Shown: in pieces, positions 7,809-16,025 of the stretch
Numbering within the stretch: the first letter of the stretch is position 1
Layout of the letters: each line of letters begins with the position of its first letter
The notes under the pieces: model-generated
Told to the model about the DNA's origin: nothing
What the model saw: only the letters and a program-made list of their open reading frames with translations
Database searches by the model: none
NCBI GenBank assembly: GCA_030631085.1
Contig: DAOVLV010000003.1
Span: 1-20,939, forward strand
Origin: Planctomycetales bacterium
Lineage (GTDB): Bacteria > Planctomycetota > Phycisphaerae > SM23-33
Length of the DNA stretch: 20,939 bases
Reading direction: 5' to 3'
Translations under genes and position numbers: made by a program

Positions 7809-9035
7809 ATGCGCACGAATATATGCTTACTGGCGTTGGTCATGGCGATGTTTGTTACCGGCTGCGAGGTCTGCGATGAAAATCCTGATTGGGATCCTCA
7901 AAGCGATTATCCGTCCTGGACCTACGACAAACCATACTACTATCGTCCCAGCGAGGACCTTCCGGTTGTCGAGGTCGTCGGCGAGGGCATACCGGTCTAT
8001 TATGCCGGCAATAAGCAGTTCTTCGTAAAACACTCGTCTGGTTACCAGGTCCCCGGTACGCCCCGTCTGGCGATATGGCATTCCACCAGCGCCGGCGAGA
8101 ACTGGGCTCGCGCGGGATACTACGGCGTCGAGCAGACGCATTTCCTCTTCCATGCCGAGACCGACGGCACATACTGGGTCCGCTTCGTAGGTCCCGGCCA
8201 GGGCGTCGCAGCGGCATCGCCCGGAACGCCGCATCGAATCTATGTCGTCGATACGACCAGGCCGGCGATTGATATCTCGCTCGAACCGCCTGCCACAGAG
8301 AAGGACAAGAAAGGTAACGAGATTCCTCATATCTACGCCGTCGGCAGCATGGTTGAGGTTAGATGGTGCGTCCACGACGCCAACCTGGTTACCGACAGCG
8401 TACACATGGCTACGACGGTCGGAACGTTCCCGGAAAACGCCGTCTGGACCAGGTTCCCGCTGAGTCTTCCTGCCACCGGCGCGATGAAAGTTTCAGTCCC
8501 GCCTGAAGCCGCCGGACGACAAGGACGAGGTGGCGGAAGGATGCGATTCCGCATCGAAGCGACCGACAAAGCCGGTAACGTCAACTTTGCGTTCTCAGAA
8601 ATTCTCCATGTGGACGGACCACCGCTTCAGGTAACCCGACCGATCATCAGGCCGGTCAGGCCATGGGAACTCGTCGCGCAGCCCGGAGAAAAACCGGGTT
8701 GGCCCCAGCCTGGGACGCTCATCAGAGGCGGAACCTCGCAGATGCTCAAGTGGCTTCCCGACGGTGTAGAAAAATACAAAAATGTCATCCTGCAATTCTC
8801 CGCGAATAACGGGCGGTCATGGAGAACCGTAGCCGAGAACCTCCAGGGCGGAAAAACCGTCAGGTGGACCGTTCCGCAGATCAACTCCAAACTCTGTCGG
8901 CTCCGCGTCCTGGCCGTCAAAAGCGACGAACATCGCCTGATGCTGGCCAAGACCCGGACGTTTATAGTCCACACCGCCCCGCCGGACACTATCCTCGGGC
9001 CTGAAGAAATTGCGCCGGAATCACAGGAAAAATAA
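7809..9035 (+). CDS. Lipoprotein with beta-sandwich-like modules, function unknown
   Basis: This 408-residue protein has a lipoprotein signal peptide ending in the lipobox VTGC, so Cys19 should be lipidated and the protein anchored to a membrane facing the periplasm or surface. Three beta-rich segments are visible: about 45-145 (SAGENWARAGYYGVEQTHFLF...GTYWVRFVG), about 160-270 (VEVRWCVHDANL...RFRIEATDKAGNVNFAFSE) and about 290-395 (LKWLPDG...ILQFSANNGRSWRTVAENL...RLRVLAV). The last two read like Ig- or fibronectin-III-type folds of large exported planctomycete proteins. I do not recognise a named family. The ATG at 7809 is chosen over a TTG at 7794 because gaggg lies 8 nt upstream and because it starts the signal peptide directly. 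It appears to be a single-gene unit, followed by an inverted-repeat element. Confidence 0.82.
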   Translation: MRTNICLLALVMAMFVTGCEVCDENPDWDPQSDYPSWTYDKPYYYRPSEDLPVVEVVGEGIPVYYAGNKQFFVKHSSGYQVPGTPRLAIWHSTSAGENWARAGYYGVEQTHFLFHAETDGTYWVRFVGPGQGVAAASPGTPHRIYVVDTTRPAIDISLEPPATEKDKKGNEIPHIYAVGSMVEVRWCVHDANLVTDSVHMATTVGTFPENAVWTRFPLSLPATGAMKVSVPPEAAGRQGRGGGRMRFRIEATDKAGNVNFAFSEILHVDGPPLQVTRPIIRPVRPWELVAQPGEKPGWPQPGTLIRGGTSQMLKWLPDGVEKYKNVILQFSANNGRSWRTVAENLQGGKTVRWTVPQINSKLCRLRVLAVKSDEHRLMLAKTRTFIVHTAPPDTILGPEEIAPESQEK

Positions 9036-9087
9036 ATCCGCAACACAGTACCAGTTGAGTTTCAGGAAAGGTTTCCCAGAGGCACAC

Positions 9088-9168
9088 AAGGACTGGCCAC
9101 TTCAGTGGCCAGTATTCGTGCGAGTGAACCCGCGAAGTAATAACTGGCCACTGAAGTGGCCAGTCCTT
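9088..9168. repeat. Perfect 26-bp inverted repeat made of two hairpins
   Basis: The arms 9088-9113 and 9143-9168 are exact reverse complements, separated by 29 bp. Each arm is itself a hairpin: ACTGGCCACT, a 2-nt centre, AGTGGCCAGT. The whole is therefore a palindrome of palindromes, as in BIME or MITE-like elements. It sits 52 bp after the lipoprotein stop in a 255-bp gap. Nothing else is recognised in that gap. It could also stop transcription, but lacks a clear T-run. Confidence 0.8.
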
Positions 9169-9290
9169 AAAAATCAGGTCGCTCACCCCGCAAAAGTCTT
9201 GAGGATTTTTTCATTGCAGATTGGGCTTTACGCCGGTAGTGTATCGGCGGTTTCGGTGTTTCCTGACATTCATCTAATAGCGAGAACATT

Positions 9291-10715
9291 ATGCACAGAA
9301 ATCGGCTGGGTCTTAACTGTATATTGTTATCCTTGGCGGTAGTATCGGTTCTGGTCTGTACGGCATCTGCCCAGGAGCCTATCGAGCGTGGTCGGCGTGT
9401 GTACGGCGAGCAGTTGCGGGTCGAGTTGGACAAGCAGCAAGCGACAGCCAAGCAGATGGGTCTGGACGTCGGTGGATGGTTCAGTTTCGCCTTCTTCGAT
9501 TTCGAGGACGCCGCTTCCCGTAAAGAGCGAACGCTCCGACAATACGAATTGAGGCTTTGGGCAAACTATACCTTAGCCGGTGTACATACGTTTTATTTCC
9601 GCGGTAAAATGGGGTACGACGATTGGAACAGCGGCGACAACCCCGACGGCAATTCCGGCGACGATTTCAACAAGCCCGACGTCGAGCGGGCCTGGTACCG
9701 CTTCGATTACGACCGCCTGATCCGCAATCAGACGGGGCAAGACCCGCCCGCCGGTTTCACGGTGCAAGTTGGTCGCGATTTTTACGATATGGGCTCCGGT
9801 TTGGTCCTGGCGATGACGCTGGACGCGGTAAAACTGACCGGAAGGGTCGGCGACCTGACGGTCGAAGGTCTGCTGGGACAGACAATTGTCCATGATACCT
9901 ACAACATCGACGATTCACCCTCCGTCAGCGAACACATGGATCGCTGCTTCTATGGTATCGAGGTGAAGTATTCCGGCTTCGACCGCCACGAACCGTACGC
10001 CTACTACCTCTGGACCAACGACCATACCGATGTTCGTAGATACGTCGATAACCAGGAGTATTCCTACGACAGTCGATATTTCGGTATGGGAAGCAGGGGT
10101 AGCATCGAGCCGCTCCCGAACCTCCGATACGAAGCGGAGATAGTTTTCGAATCAGGACGTTCCTACCCCGAAGGCGTCAACTCGCAGGAAAAAATCGACG
10201 CCATGGCCATCGACTTGCTGCTGGAGTATCTCTTTCCGGTAAAGCGAAAACCCCGTGTCGCGTTTGAATATCTCTGGGGAAGCGGAGACCCCGACCGTCG
10301 TGTCAGCAGCACCTCAACAATCGGCGGTAATCAACCCGGAACCCGCGACAAGGCGTTCAACGCCTTCGGATACCGCGATACCGGTTTGGCATTTGCCCCG
10401 GCGATAAGCAATCTCCATATTTTCCGACTGGATTGCAGTGCGGTTCCGCTGGAGGATATTGAACTGTTCCGCAAAATGGAAGTCGGAACCACGGCTTTCT
10501 TCTACACCAAGGACGCTCGCGGCGGGGCAATCTCCGATACACAGGGAGCGGCTTCATCCAGCTGGGTAGGATGGGAGTGGGACACCTATATCAACTGGCG
10601 ATTAACATCGGACGTGTCATTCACAATCCGTTACGGCCTGTTCTTTCCGGGCGCAGCGTTCCAAAACGACCACTCGCGCCATTTCCTGTACACTGGTCTG
10701 ACATATAGTTTCTGA
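9291..10715 (+). CDS. Outer-membrane beta-barrel protein, alginate-export-like
   Basis: This 474-residue protein has a signal peptide (1-27, cleavage after TASA before QEP). A periplasmic lead (about 28-55) precedes many alternating strands rich in Tyr, Trp and Phe that end in LYTGLTYSF. The terminal Phe is the usual mark of outer-membrane barrels. The segment DKAFNAFGYRDTG (about 359-371) and the strand pattern resemble the alginate_export (AlgE/AlgK-partner) family, used for polysaccharide or small-molecule passage. The actual substrate is unknown, and no polysaccharide genes lie next to it. It is the first gene of a close series: the next gene begins 12 nt after its stop, with a ribosome-binding site overlapping the stop. 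Barrel assignment firm; alginate-export homology likely. Confidence 0.85.
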   Translation: MHRNRLGLNCILLSLAVVSVLVCTASAQEPIERGRRVYGEQLRVELDKQQATAKQMGLDVGGWFSFAFFDFEDAASRKERTLRQYELRLWANYTLAGVHTFYFRGKMGYDDWNSGDNPDGNSGDDFNKPDVERAWYRFDYDRLIRNQTGQDPPAGFTVQVGRDFYDMGSGLVLAMTLDAVKLTGRVGDLTVEGLLGQTIVHDTYNIDDSPSVSEHMDRCFYGIEVKYSGFDRHEPYAYYLWTNDHTDVRRYVDNQEYSYDSRYFGMGSRGSIEPLPNLRYEAEIVFESGRSYPEGVNSQEKIDAMAIDLLLEYLFPVKRKPRVAFEYLWGSGDPDRRVSSTSTIGGNQPGTRDKAFNAFGYRDTGLAFAPAISNLHIFRLDCSAVPLEDIELFRKMEVGTTAFFYTKDARGGAISDTQGAASSSWVGWEWDTYINWRLTSDVSFTIRYGLFFPGAAFQNDHSRHFLYTGLTYSF

Positions 10716-10727
10716 GGATTACCGAAA

Positions 10728-11273
10728 ATGAACCGAACTTTTATATTCTTTCTATCGGTAACTGTTCTGGTGATGACTTCATGCCAAGCCACAGATAACC
10801 GACCGCAGGTCCAGGGCGGGGACGTAAAATCAGCCCCTGTCGATTCTGCGACCTACCTCGACAGTATCTCCTCTATGCCAACGGTATCGGAGGCAGAGGC
10901 GTTAAAAGGGATACTGTTGGTCCTGGATGAGCCGCACAAAGCAACCTTCGCCGAGACCGTTGCCGTACTACAAGAGCGAAAAATCATCTCTCCGAACTGG
11001 GATTTTCAGGCCGACAGACCCATAACTAAAGGAAAAGTCGCCTATATGGCCTATCAGGCCTGTGGTCTCAAGGGCGGTTTGACGCTGATTCTGACCGGAC
11101 CGTCCCAGAGATATTGTTTAAAAGAATTACAATATAGAGGCCTCTTAAGCCAGGGCATAACGTATAATACAGTTACAGGAATGGAGTATCTGGCTATTCT
11201 GGGACGGATTGATGAGTTCCGCCAGACAGGAGACGTAGTCGGCTCTTCGGCCCGTGAAGGAGGTCAGGAGTAA
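10728..11273 (+). CDS. Small lipoprotein, function unknown (weak SLH-like pattern)
   Basis: This 181-residue protein has a lipoprotein signal ending VMTSC (Cys19; Met at -3 is acceptable but not ideal). The mature part is mixed alpha/beta. The stretch TVAVLQERKIISPNWDFQADRPITKGKVAYMAYQACGL (in pieces: AVLQERKIISP, then RPITKGKVAYMAY) has the rhythm of an S-layer-homology repeat, which would suggest cell-wall or polymer binding. The fit is loose and a false likeness is possible. The gene is tied to its neighbours: a gagg ribosome-binding site overlaps the upstream stop, and its own TAA overlaps the next gene's ATG by one base. It therefore probably acts with the barrel and the FecR-domain protein in the envelope. 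Confidence 0.8.
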   Translation: MNRTFIFFLSVTVLVMTSCQATDNRPQVQGGDVKSAPVDSATYLDSISSMPTVSEAEALKGILLVLDEPHKATFAETVAVLQERKIISPNWDFQADRPITKGKVAYMAYQACGLKGGLTLILTGPSQRYCLKELQYRGLLSQGITYNTVTGMEYLAILGRIDEFRQTGDVVGSSAREGGQE

Positions 11274-12121
11274 TGAATATCTATCTGCGCGCATGTCTGA
11301 TTGGTATGGTCGTGATGGTTCTTACCGGCGCGAGTTTTGCGCAAAAGGACAAAACCGACCCAACACCCCAAACAAAAACCACACCCAAACCCAAAGCGGA
11401 CGACCCGGTTAAACCGATGGTCGTTACCGTCAAAGAGGTTTCAGGCACCGCCCGTCGTCTTGTGGTGGGTAAAGACGATAAGAAATGGGTGGCCCTGAAG
11501 GTCGGCGACAAACTGGATGAACTAACCATCATCTGCACCGGTTTTCGCACGAAGGTAGTGCTGACCTTCGCCGACAACTCGGTCGTAATCATCGAACGGG
11601 CGACAAAGATGGGCATCAAGGAGTTTCGCAAGGAAGGGAAGGTTACCAAGACGACCCTGGGTCTGAAGTATGGTTCGATGCGACCGACTGTGAAAAAGGC
11701 GGCCGGGCCGAACGACTTCCGAGTCGTTACGCCCACAGCCACCGCCGCTGCAAGAGGAAGCAAACTTCGGGTTGCATGGAGCGGCGACTTCGGTGGCGAA
11801 ATGGAATGCTTCTCCGGGAAATGGAACGTCAAAAAGGGACATAAACGCCGGAACCTGGTAAAAGGCGAAGGGACCAATAACAAACTTCTGGCGGCGATCA
11901 AGATACTCAAAAAGAATTTTACGCCCATTGTTGGGGATGTTACCGGTGGTCTCAGCAGGAAAGAAATCAAGTTCATTGTAACCCGTGGCGCTACGGGACA
12001 AGGTAGTTTGACTAAAAAAATCGGCAGTCGCTCCATTCCCAGGCCGCTGAAAAAAATCATCGCGATTAAACTGACCCCATGTGTACACGTGGGAGGTTTG
12101 GACATAACGATCGGTGATTGA
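11273..12121 (+). CDS. Secreted FecR-domain protein
   Basis: This 282-residue protein has a signal peptide (1-23, cleavage after GASFA before QKD). A Pro/Thr/Lys linker (about 24-50) leads into a FecR-like domain (about 51-170). The domain is recognised by the strand pattern VALKVGDKL, TKVVLTFADNSVVII, LGLKYGSMRP and VVTPTATAAARGSKLRV, the last being the family's conserved TP-T-A--RG segment. The C-terminal 110 residues are basic and unassigned. Unlike the FecR anti-sigma regulator it has no membrane helix and no sigma-factor gene beside it, so it is probably a structural or sensing partner in the periplasm. The ATG overlaps the previous stop (TAATG) and follows aggag. A terminator-like hairpin follows at 12169. 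Confidence 0.85.
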   Translation: MNIYLRACLIGMVVMVLTGASFAQKDKTDPTPQTKTTPKPKADDPVKPMVVTVKEVSGTARRLVVGKDDKKWVALKVGDKLDELTIICTGFRTKVVLTFADNSVVIIERATKMGIKEFRKEGKVTKTTLGLKYGSMRPTVKKAAGPNDFRVVTPTATAAARGSKLRVAWSGDFGGEMECFSGKWNVKKGHKRRNLVKGEGTNNKLLAAIKILKKNFTPIVGDVTGGLSRKEIKFIVTRGATGQGSLTKKIGSRSIPRPLKKIIAIKLTPCVHVGGLDITIGD

Positions 12122-12168
12122 CGGTAACGGCCATTGACCCATAACGGCGCAATCAGAATTACAATATC

Positions 12169-12205
12169 GCGGCGTCTCAGGGAATCGGGACGCCGCGTTT
12201 GTTTT
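12169..12205 (+). terminator. Rho-independent terminator after the barrel-lipoprotein-FecR genes
   Basis: GCGGCGTC (12169-12176) pairs with GACGCCGC (12189-12196) around a 12-nt loop and is followed by gtttgtttt. The GC-rich stem and T-rich tail fit an intrinsic terminator 48 nt after the FecR gene's stop. It separates the three upstream genes from the cyclase gene, at least in part. Confidence 0.65.
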
Positions 12206-12244
12206 AATTAGGCTGTGGGCACAGAGCGCCTACAGCCTAATTAA
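12204..12244. repeat. Second hairpin: 13-bp inverted repeat before the cyclase gene
   Basis: ttaattaggctgt (12204-12216) and acagcctaattaa (12232-12244) are exact reverse complements with a 15-nt interior. It begins in the T-tail of the terminator, about 60 bp before the cyclase start. It could be a second (bidirectional) terminator, an operator, or a repeat element. Confidence 0.55.
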
Positions 12245-12306
12245 CTACTGACTACTATTTCAAAGCAGGCTGGACGGACCGGTCGATAGCGGAATATACT
12301 CATGTC

Positions 12307-15216
12307 ATGTCGTCCCGTTCACCGAAACTAGGCCGAATTATCCGAGGGATACTTCTGGGTCTGTCGGCAACGCTCATCGTCGCTGCCGCACACTTTGCGG
12401 GCGTGGGCGAGCAGGTTGAATGGTGGGCGCTCGACTTCCGCTTCCGAAATCTTCCGACCCTCGCGCCGCGCGACGACATCGTCCATATAGATATTGACGA
12501 TAAATCGCTGGATCAGATCGGTCGCTGGCCTTGGCCCCGACGACGTCTGGCGCAACTAATCGAGGTACTCAATACCTGTGGCGCCAAGGCCGTCGTGCTG
12601 GACATCATCCTCCCCGAACCCCAGGAACCTCGCTACGTCAAGGAAGGTTTTACCGATATGTATATGGCTGATACGGTAACGGCCTTCAATCCCGATGCGC
12701 CGCCACGGCTTGTGCTGGACGACGTGGAACTCGCCGCCGCGTTGTCGGGGAGTCCAAACCTTTTCCTTGCGATGCACGCTGACATCACCGAGAAGGCATC
12801 CCGTCGGCGTGGTGAAGACCTCACGGAAATCCTCACGAATGTTGTATCTACGCGCCCGTCCGTTACGTCCGGCGAGGTCGCCGCAGAGATGCCCGAAAAC
12901 CTTTCTGGCATCGAAGAAGCCCTCCCTGCCGCCAAGACCATCGCATACGACCGGCGAATCGAAGCCTTGCTGCGCGATCGCCCCAAACTGTCGTTCAAGG
13001 ATGTACTCGCAAAGCTTTCGGACCAAATCAGCCCCGGAAGCAAAGATTTCGACATTGCCCGGCGGACATATCTCCGTCGGCAGGCGCTGCATGTGCTGAA
13101 GCGGTTCACCCTGCCGGCCTCGCCGGTCTCGGAGGGAACCTTTCCGACCGGACGGGCAGTACCGCCGCTGGTAACGCTCGCCAAGGAAATGTCCCACACC
13201 GGATGCGTAACCATCACGCCCGACGACGACGGTGTCGTTCGCCGAGTCCCGTTGCTGGTAAAGACCGACAGCGGAGTCTTCGGACAACTCGCTCTTATCG
13301 CTGCCGCTGAAGCACTGGCGAAAGAACATGACGGGCGTTACACCATCTCCGCCCAAAGCGGAAAGATCATCATTGTCGGCGAAAAATACCGCAGGGAAAT
13401 CCCGGTAGATGCAAATGGATACATGCTCATCAACTGGACGCCCGACACTCCCGACAACCCAGCCGCCAGACATATTTCCGCAACAGCACCTGCCGAGGTC
13501 TGGCAGGCGACCGAATCGCTCCGGCAAAATAAAAATCTTTACCTCATCGCCTGCGAAAAAATGGCAGTACTGGTCCCGCATGTCTTTGAAGGTAAGCCAA
13601 TGCGGAAATATTTCGTCGAGAATACTGAAATATCGAGAAAGATTCACCTTGCTCACAGGGCGCGACAGTCGGCCCTGCTGTTCAGACCGGACGACGTACC
13701 GGAAATACCCGACGACCTGCTGAAACAACAGGTCGATCTGGACAAAACAACCGAGCGTGGCTGCCGGGAAATGATCACATACATTGACGACCTGCTCGCC
13801 GGCGCAGACGAAGCCGGAGGCCAACCGACTGAAATCGAAAAAAAGGTCCGCTCTCTGCGAAAATTAATCCGCCAGATCGAACAACAGCAGAAGCAAATCC
13901 AACAACAGTTGAACGACTCAATCCATCGTGTGCGAAGGGAAGTGGACGGCCGAATATGCTTTGTCGGATCAGCGGCAACGGGAGCGGCGGATTTCATCCC
14001 TACGCCGGTACATCGACGAATCCCCGGCGTCGTAATGCACGCAAACATCCTCAATACGATCCTTTCAGACAAATTCGTCCATACTCCGAGGGGATGGATT
14101 TCGGCGATACTGATAATTCTGGCTGGGATGCTGGTGGCTTTGGTAACCGCCACCCGTGGGCCGATTGAATCGGCCATTGTGTTGGTGGCGGCGATTGTGG
14201 GATATGCCTTCGTGGACGCCAGCGTATGGAAGGGATGGGATTACTGGATAGTGGCTGCTACACCGGTTGCTACGATGCTGCTGGTTTTTACCGTCATAAC
14301 CGTCTATCGCCAACTCACCGAGCAGCGTCAGCGCAGGCAGATAACCAGCACATTCAAGCAGTACCTCTCGCCGGCGATGGTCGATGAACTGGTTCACGAC
14401 CCGACGCAGGCCTCGCTCGGCGGGCAGAAAAGGCAACTCAGTTGCCTGTTCGCCGACCTGGCGGGGTTCACCACGATTTCCGAGCGGCTTGGAGCGGAAG
14501 GAACCGTCGGACTGCTGAACCGATACCTCGACCGCGTCGGGGATATTCTCCAGGGTCGATACGGCGGGACGCTCAGCAAGTACGAGGGCGACGGTATCTT
14601 CGCATTTTTCGGCGCGCCAATACCGCAGGACGACCATGCCAGGCGGGCGATACTCTCGGCCATTGACTGCCAGGCATTCCTTCCCGAACTGAACAACGAA
14701 TTGCACAGCGAAAAATTGCTGCCGGAGGGAGATGAACTTTCTGCCCGGATCGGAATCACCGCCGGAGAAGTCTTCGTCGGGAACATGGGTTCGACGCAGC
14801 GGGTCGCATACACTGCTATCGGCGACGCGGTGAACCTTGCCAGCCGGTTGGAGTCGGCAAATAAATTCTTCGGCTCGCGGATCATGGTCAATGATGAGGC
14901 TTGGAAGTCGGTTGAAGGCGAACTCATCGGCAGACCTTTGGGGGAAATCCTCGTCGTCGGAAAGACCGAACCGGTATCCGTATGGGAGCCGCTGGACCGA
15001 AAGGCCGACGCCGACGAGCAACTCCGCAAATTCGCCGAGGATTTCGCCCGTGGCGTCGAACTCTACGCCGGCGGCGATTTCCAAACCGCACGGGAACAAT
15101 TCCAAACCATCCTGGCTGAACGCGACGACCTCGCCGCCAGACGCTACCTGCAACTCTGCGAGGATGGACCGAACCAAGGCGACTTCGACGGTATAATCCG
15201 CCTAGCGGAAAAGTAG
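12307..15216 (+). CDS. CHASE2-domain adenylate cyclase (class III)
   Basis: This 969-residue inner-membrane sensor enzyme should make cAMP. An N-terminal helix (about 12-30) is followed by a periplasmic CHASE2 domain. Its first part runs from WWALDFRFRNL and VHIDIDDKSLDQIGRWPWPR; its end is GRICFVGSAATGAADFIPTP...PGVVMHANILNTIL. Three membrane helices (about 598-615, 620-640, 645-668) lead to the cyclase domain (about 710-870). The metal-binding Asp717 (FADLAGF) and Asp762 (EGDG), the base-selecting Lys758 and Thr836, and the transition-state Asn843 and Arg847 (NLASR) are all present. The enzyme should therefore be active, with adenylate preference. A TPR-like helical pair closes the protein. 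An unusual charged and Gln-rich helical insert (about 410-545) interrupts CHASE2. The start has only a weak ribosome-binding site. Confidence 0.93.
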   Translation: MSSRSPKLGRIIRGILLGLSATLIVAAAHFAGVGEQVEWWALDFRFRNLPTLAPRDDIVHIDIDDKSLDQIGRWPWPRRRLAQLIEVLNTCGAKAVVLDIILPEPQEPRYVKEGFTDMYMADTVTAFNPDAPPRLVLDDVELAAALSGSPNLFLAMHADITEKASRRRGEDLTEILTNVVSTRPSVTSGEVAAEMPENLSGIEEALPAAKTIAYDRRIEALLRDRPKLSFKDVLAKLSDQISPGSKDFDIARRTYLRRQALHVLKRFTLPASPVSEGTFPTGRAVPPLVTLAKEMSHTGCVTITPDDDGVVRRVPLLVKTDSGVFGQLALIAAAEALAKEHDGRYTISAQSGKIIIVGEKYRREIPVDANGYMLINWTPDTPDNPAARHISATAPAEVWQATESLRQNKNLYLIACEKMAVLVPHVFEGKPMRKYFVENTEISRKIHLAHRARQSALLFRPDDVPEIPDDLLKQQVDLDKTTERGCREMITYIDDLLAGADEAGGQPTEIEKKVRSLRKLIRQIEQQQKQIQQQLNDSIHRVRREVDGRICFVGSAATGAADFIPTPVHRRIPGVVMHANILNTILSDKFVHTPRGWISAILIILAGMLVALVTATRGPIESAIVLVAAIVGYAFVDASVWKGWDYWIVAATPVATMLLVFTVITVYRQLTEQRQRRQITSTFKQYLSPAMVDELVHDPTQASLGGQKRQLSCLFADLAGFTTISERLGAEGTVGLLNRYLDRVGDILQGRYGGTLSKYEGDGIFAFFGAPIPQDDHARRAILSAIDCQAFLPELNNELHSEKLLPEGDELSARIGITAGEVFVGNMGSTQRVAYTAIGDAVNLASRLESANKFFGSRIMVNDEAWKSVEGELIGRPLGEILVVGKTEPVSVWEPLDRKADADEQLRKFAEDFARGVELYAGGDFQTAREQFQTILAERDDLAARRYLQLCEDGPNQGDFDGIIRLAEK

Positions 15217-15278
15217 TGCTCCAGGATAATCGCTTGTTGTTTCGTGACGGCAAGTTATTTGGGTTCAGGAGAAACATT

Positions 15279-16010
15279 ATGGCAGAGAATTTGTCAGGAT
15301 TGGTTGCTGTTGTAACCGGCGGTTCGCGCGGGTACGGCGAGGGAATCGCCGAATCCCTGAAGAATCGCGGGGCGGAAGTATGGATTACCGGCAGGGATGA
15401 GGAGGCCTTGAAGGCTACGGCAGAGAAACTCGGCGTCCGCGCAGTTCGGGCGGATGTTACTGCCCCTGCCGACTGGGACCGCCTTTTTGACGACGTGCTC
15501 AAAGCGGCAGGGCGGCTGGATATCCTCGTCAATAATGCCGGCGCAGGGGTTCGCGTCGCACCGGTGGCCGAACAGACCGACGATGAGATTTTCCGGTCGA
15601 TCTCCGTCAATCTCACCGGCGCAATACTGGGCTGCCGTCGGGCAGCGGCTGTAATGAAGAAGCAGAAGTCGGGAACCATTGTCAACATCTCCAGTATCTG
15701 CGCCACGGAGGCCTGGCCGGGGTGGGCGGTCTATTCGGCGGCCAAGGCCGGTATGGTGCAGTTCTCGAAGTGCTTGTATGCCGAACTGCGAGAGGCTTCC
15801 GTCCGCGTAACAACTGTGATTCCCTCATGGGGCGCAACTCAGTTCAGTCAGGCGTCCGATATCCCTCAACTTGACGAGCGGCAGCGGAGGCTTGCGATTC
15901 AGCCGGCCGATATCGGCGAACTCGTCGCGCAAATATGTTCGCTTCCTTCGCACCTGGAAGTGCTGGACCTGACCGTCCTGCCTATGATTCAGGAAATCGT
16001 CCCGCTGTAG
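15279..16010 (+). CDS. Classical short-chain dehydrogenase/reductase (SDR)
   Basis: This 243-residue soluble NAD(P)-dependent oxidoreductase has the cofactor motif TGGSRGYG (13-20), DVT (about 60), NNAGAG (about 86-91), the catalytic Ser139 in NISSICA, and YSAAK with Tyr152 and Lys156. The full catalytic triad is present and the length is standard. An Arg at 17 and GRDEE after strand two suggest, weakly, NADP use. The substrate cannot be read from sequence. The ATG at 15279 is chosen because aggag lies 7 nt upstream; a GTG at 15216 overlapping the cyclase stop would add a 21-residue tail with no family match. It lies 62 nt after the cyclase and 15 nt before an FAD-dependent oxidoreductase, so it is probably co-transcribed with the latter. 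Confidence 0.92.
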   Translation: MAENLSGLVAVVTGGSRGYGEGIAESLKNRGAEVWITGRDEEALKATAEKLGVRAVRADVTAPADWDRLFDDVLKAAGRLDILVNNAGAGVRVAPVAEQTDDEIFRSISVNLTGAILGCRRAAAVMKKQKSGTIVNISSICATEAWPGWAVYSAAKAGMVQFSKCLYAELREASVRVTTVIPSWGATQFSQASDIPQLDERQRRLAIQPADIGELVAQICSLPSHLEVLDLTVLPMIQEIVPL

Positions 16011-16025
16011 TAGTCTTTCCGACAT

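Noticed and set aside
12556..13824. 422-codon open frame on the minus strand
   Set aside because: Antisense to the CHASE2 cyclase gene, whose domains are clear; the frame has an arginine- and glycine-rich nonsense composition.
14065..15177. 370-codon open frame on the minus strand
   Set aside because: Antisense to the cyclase catalytic domain with its conserved residues.
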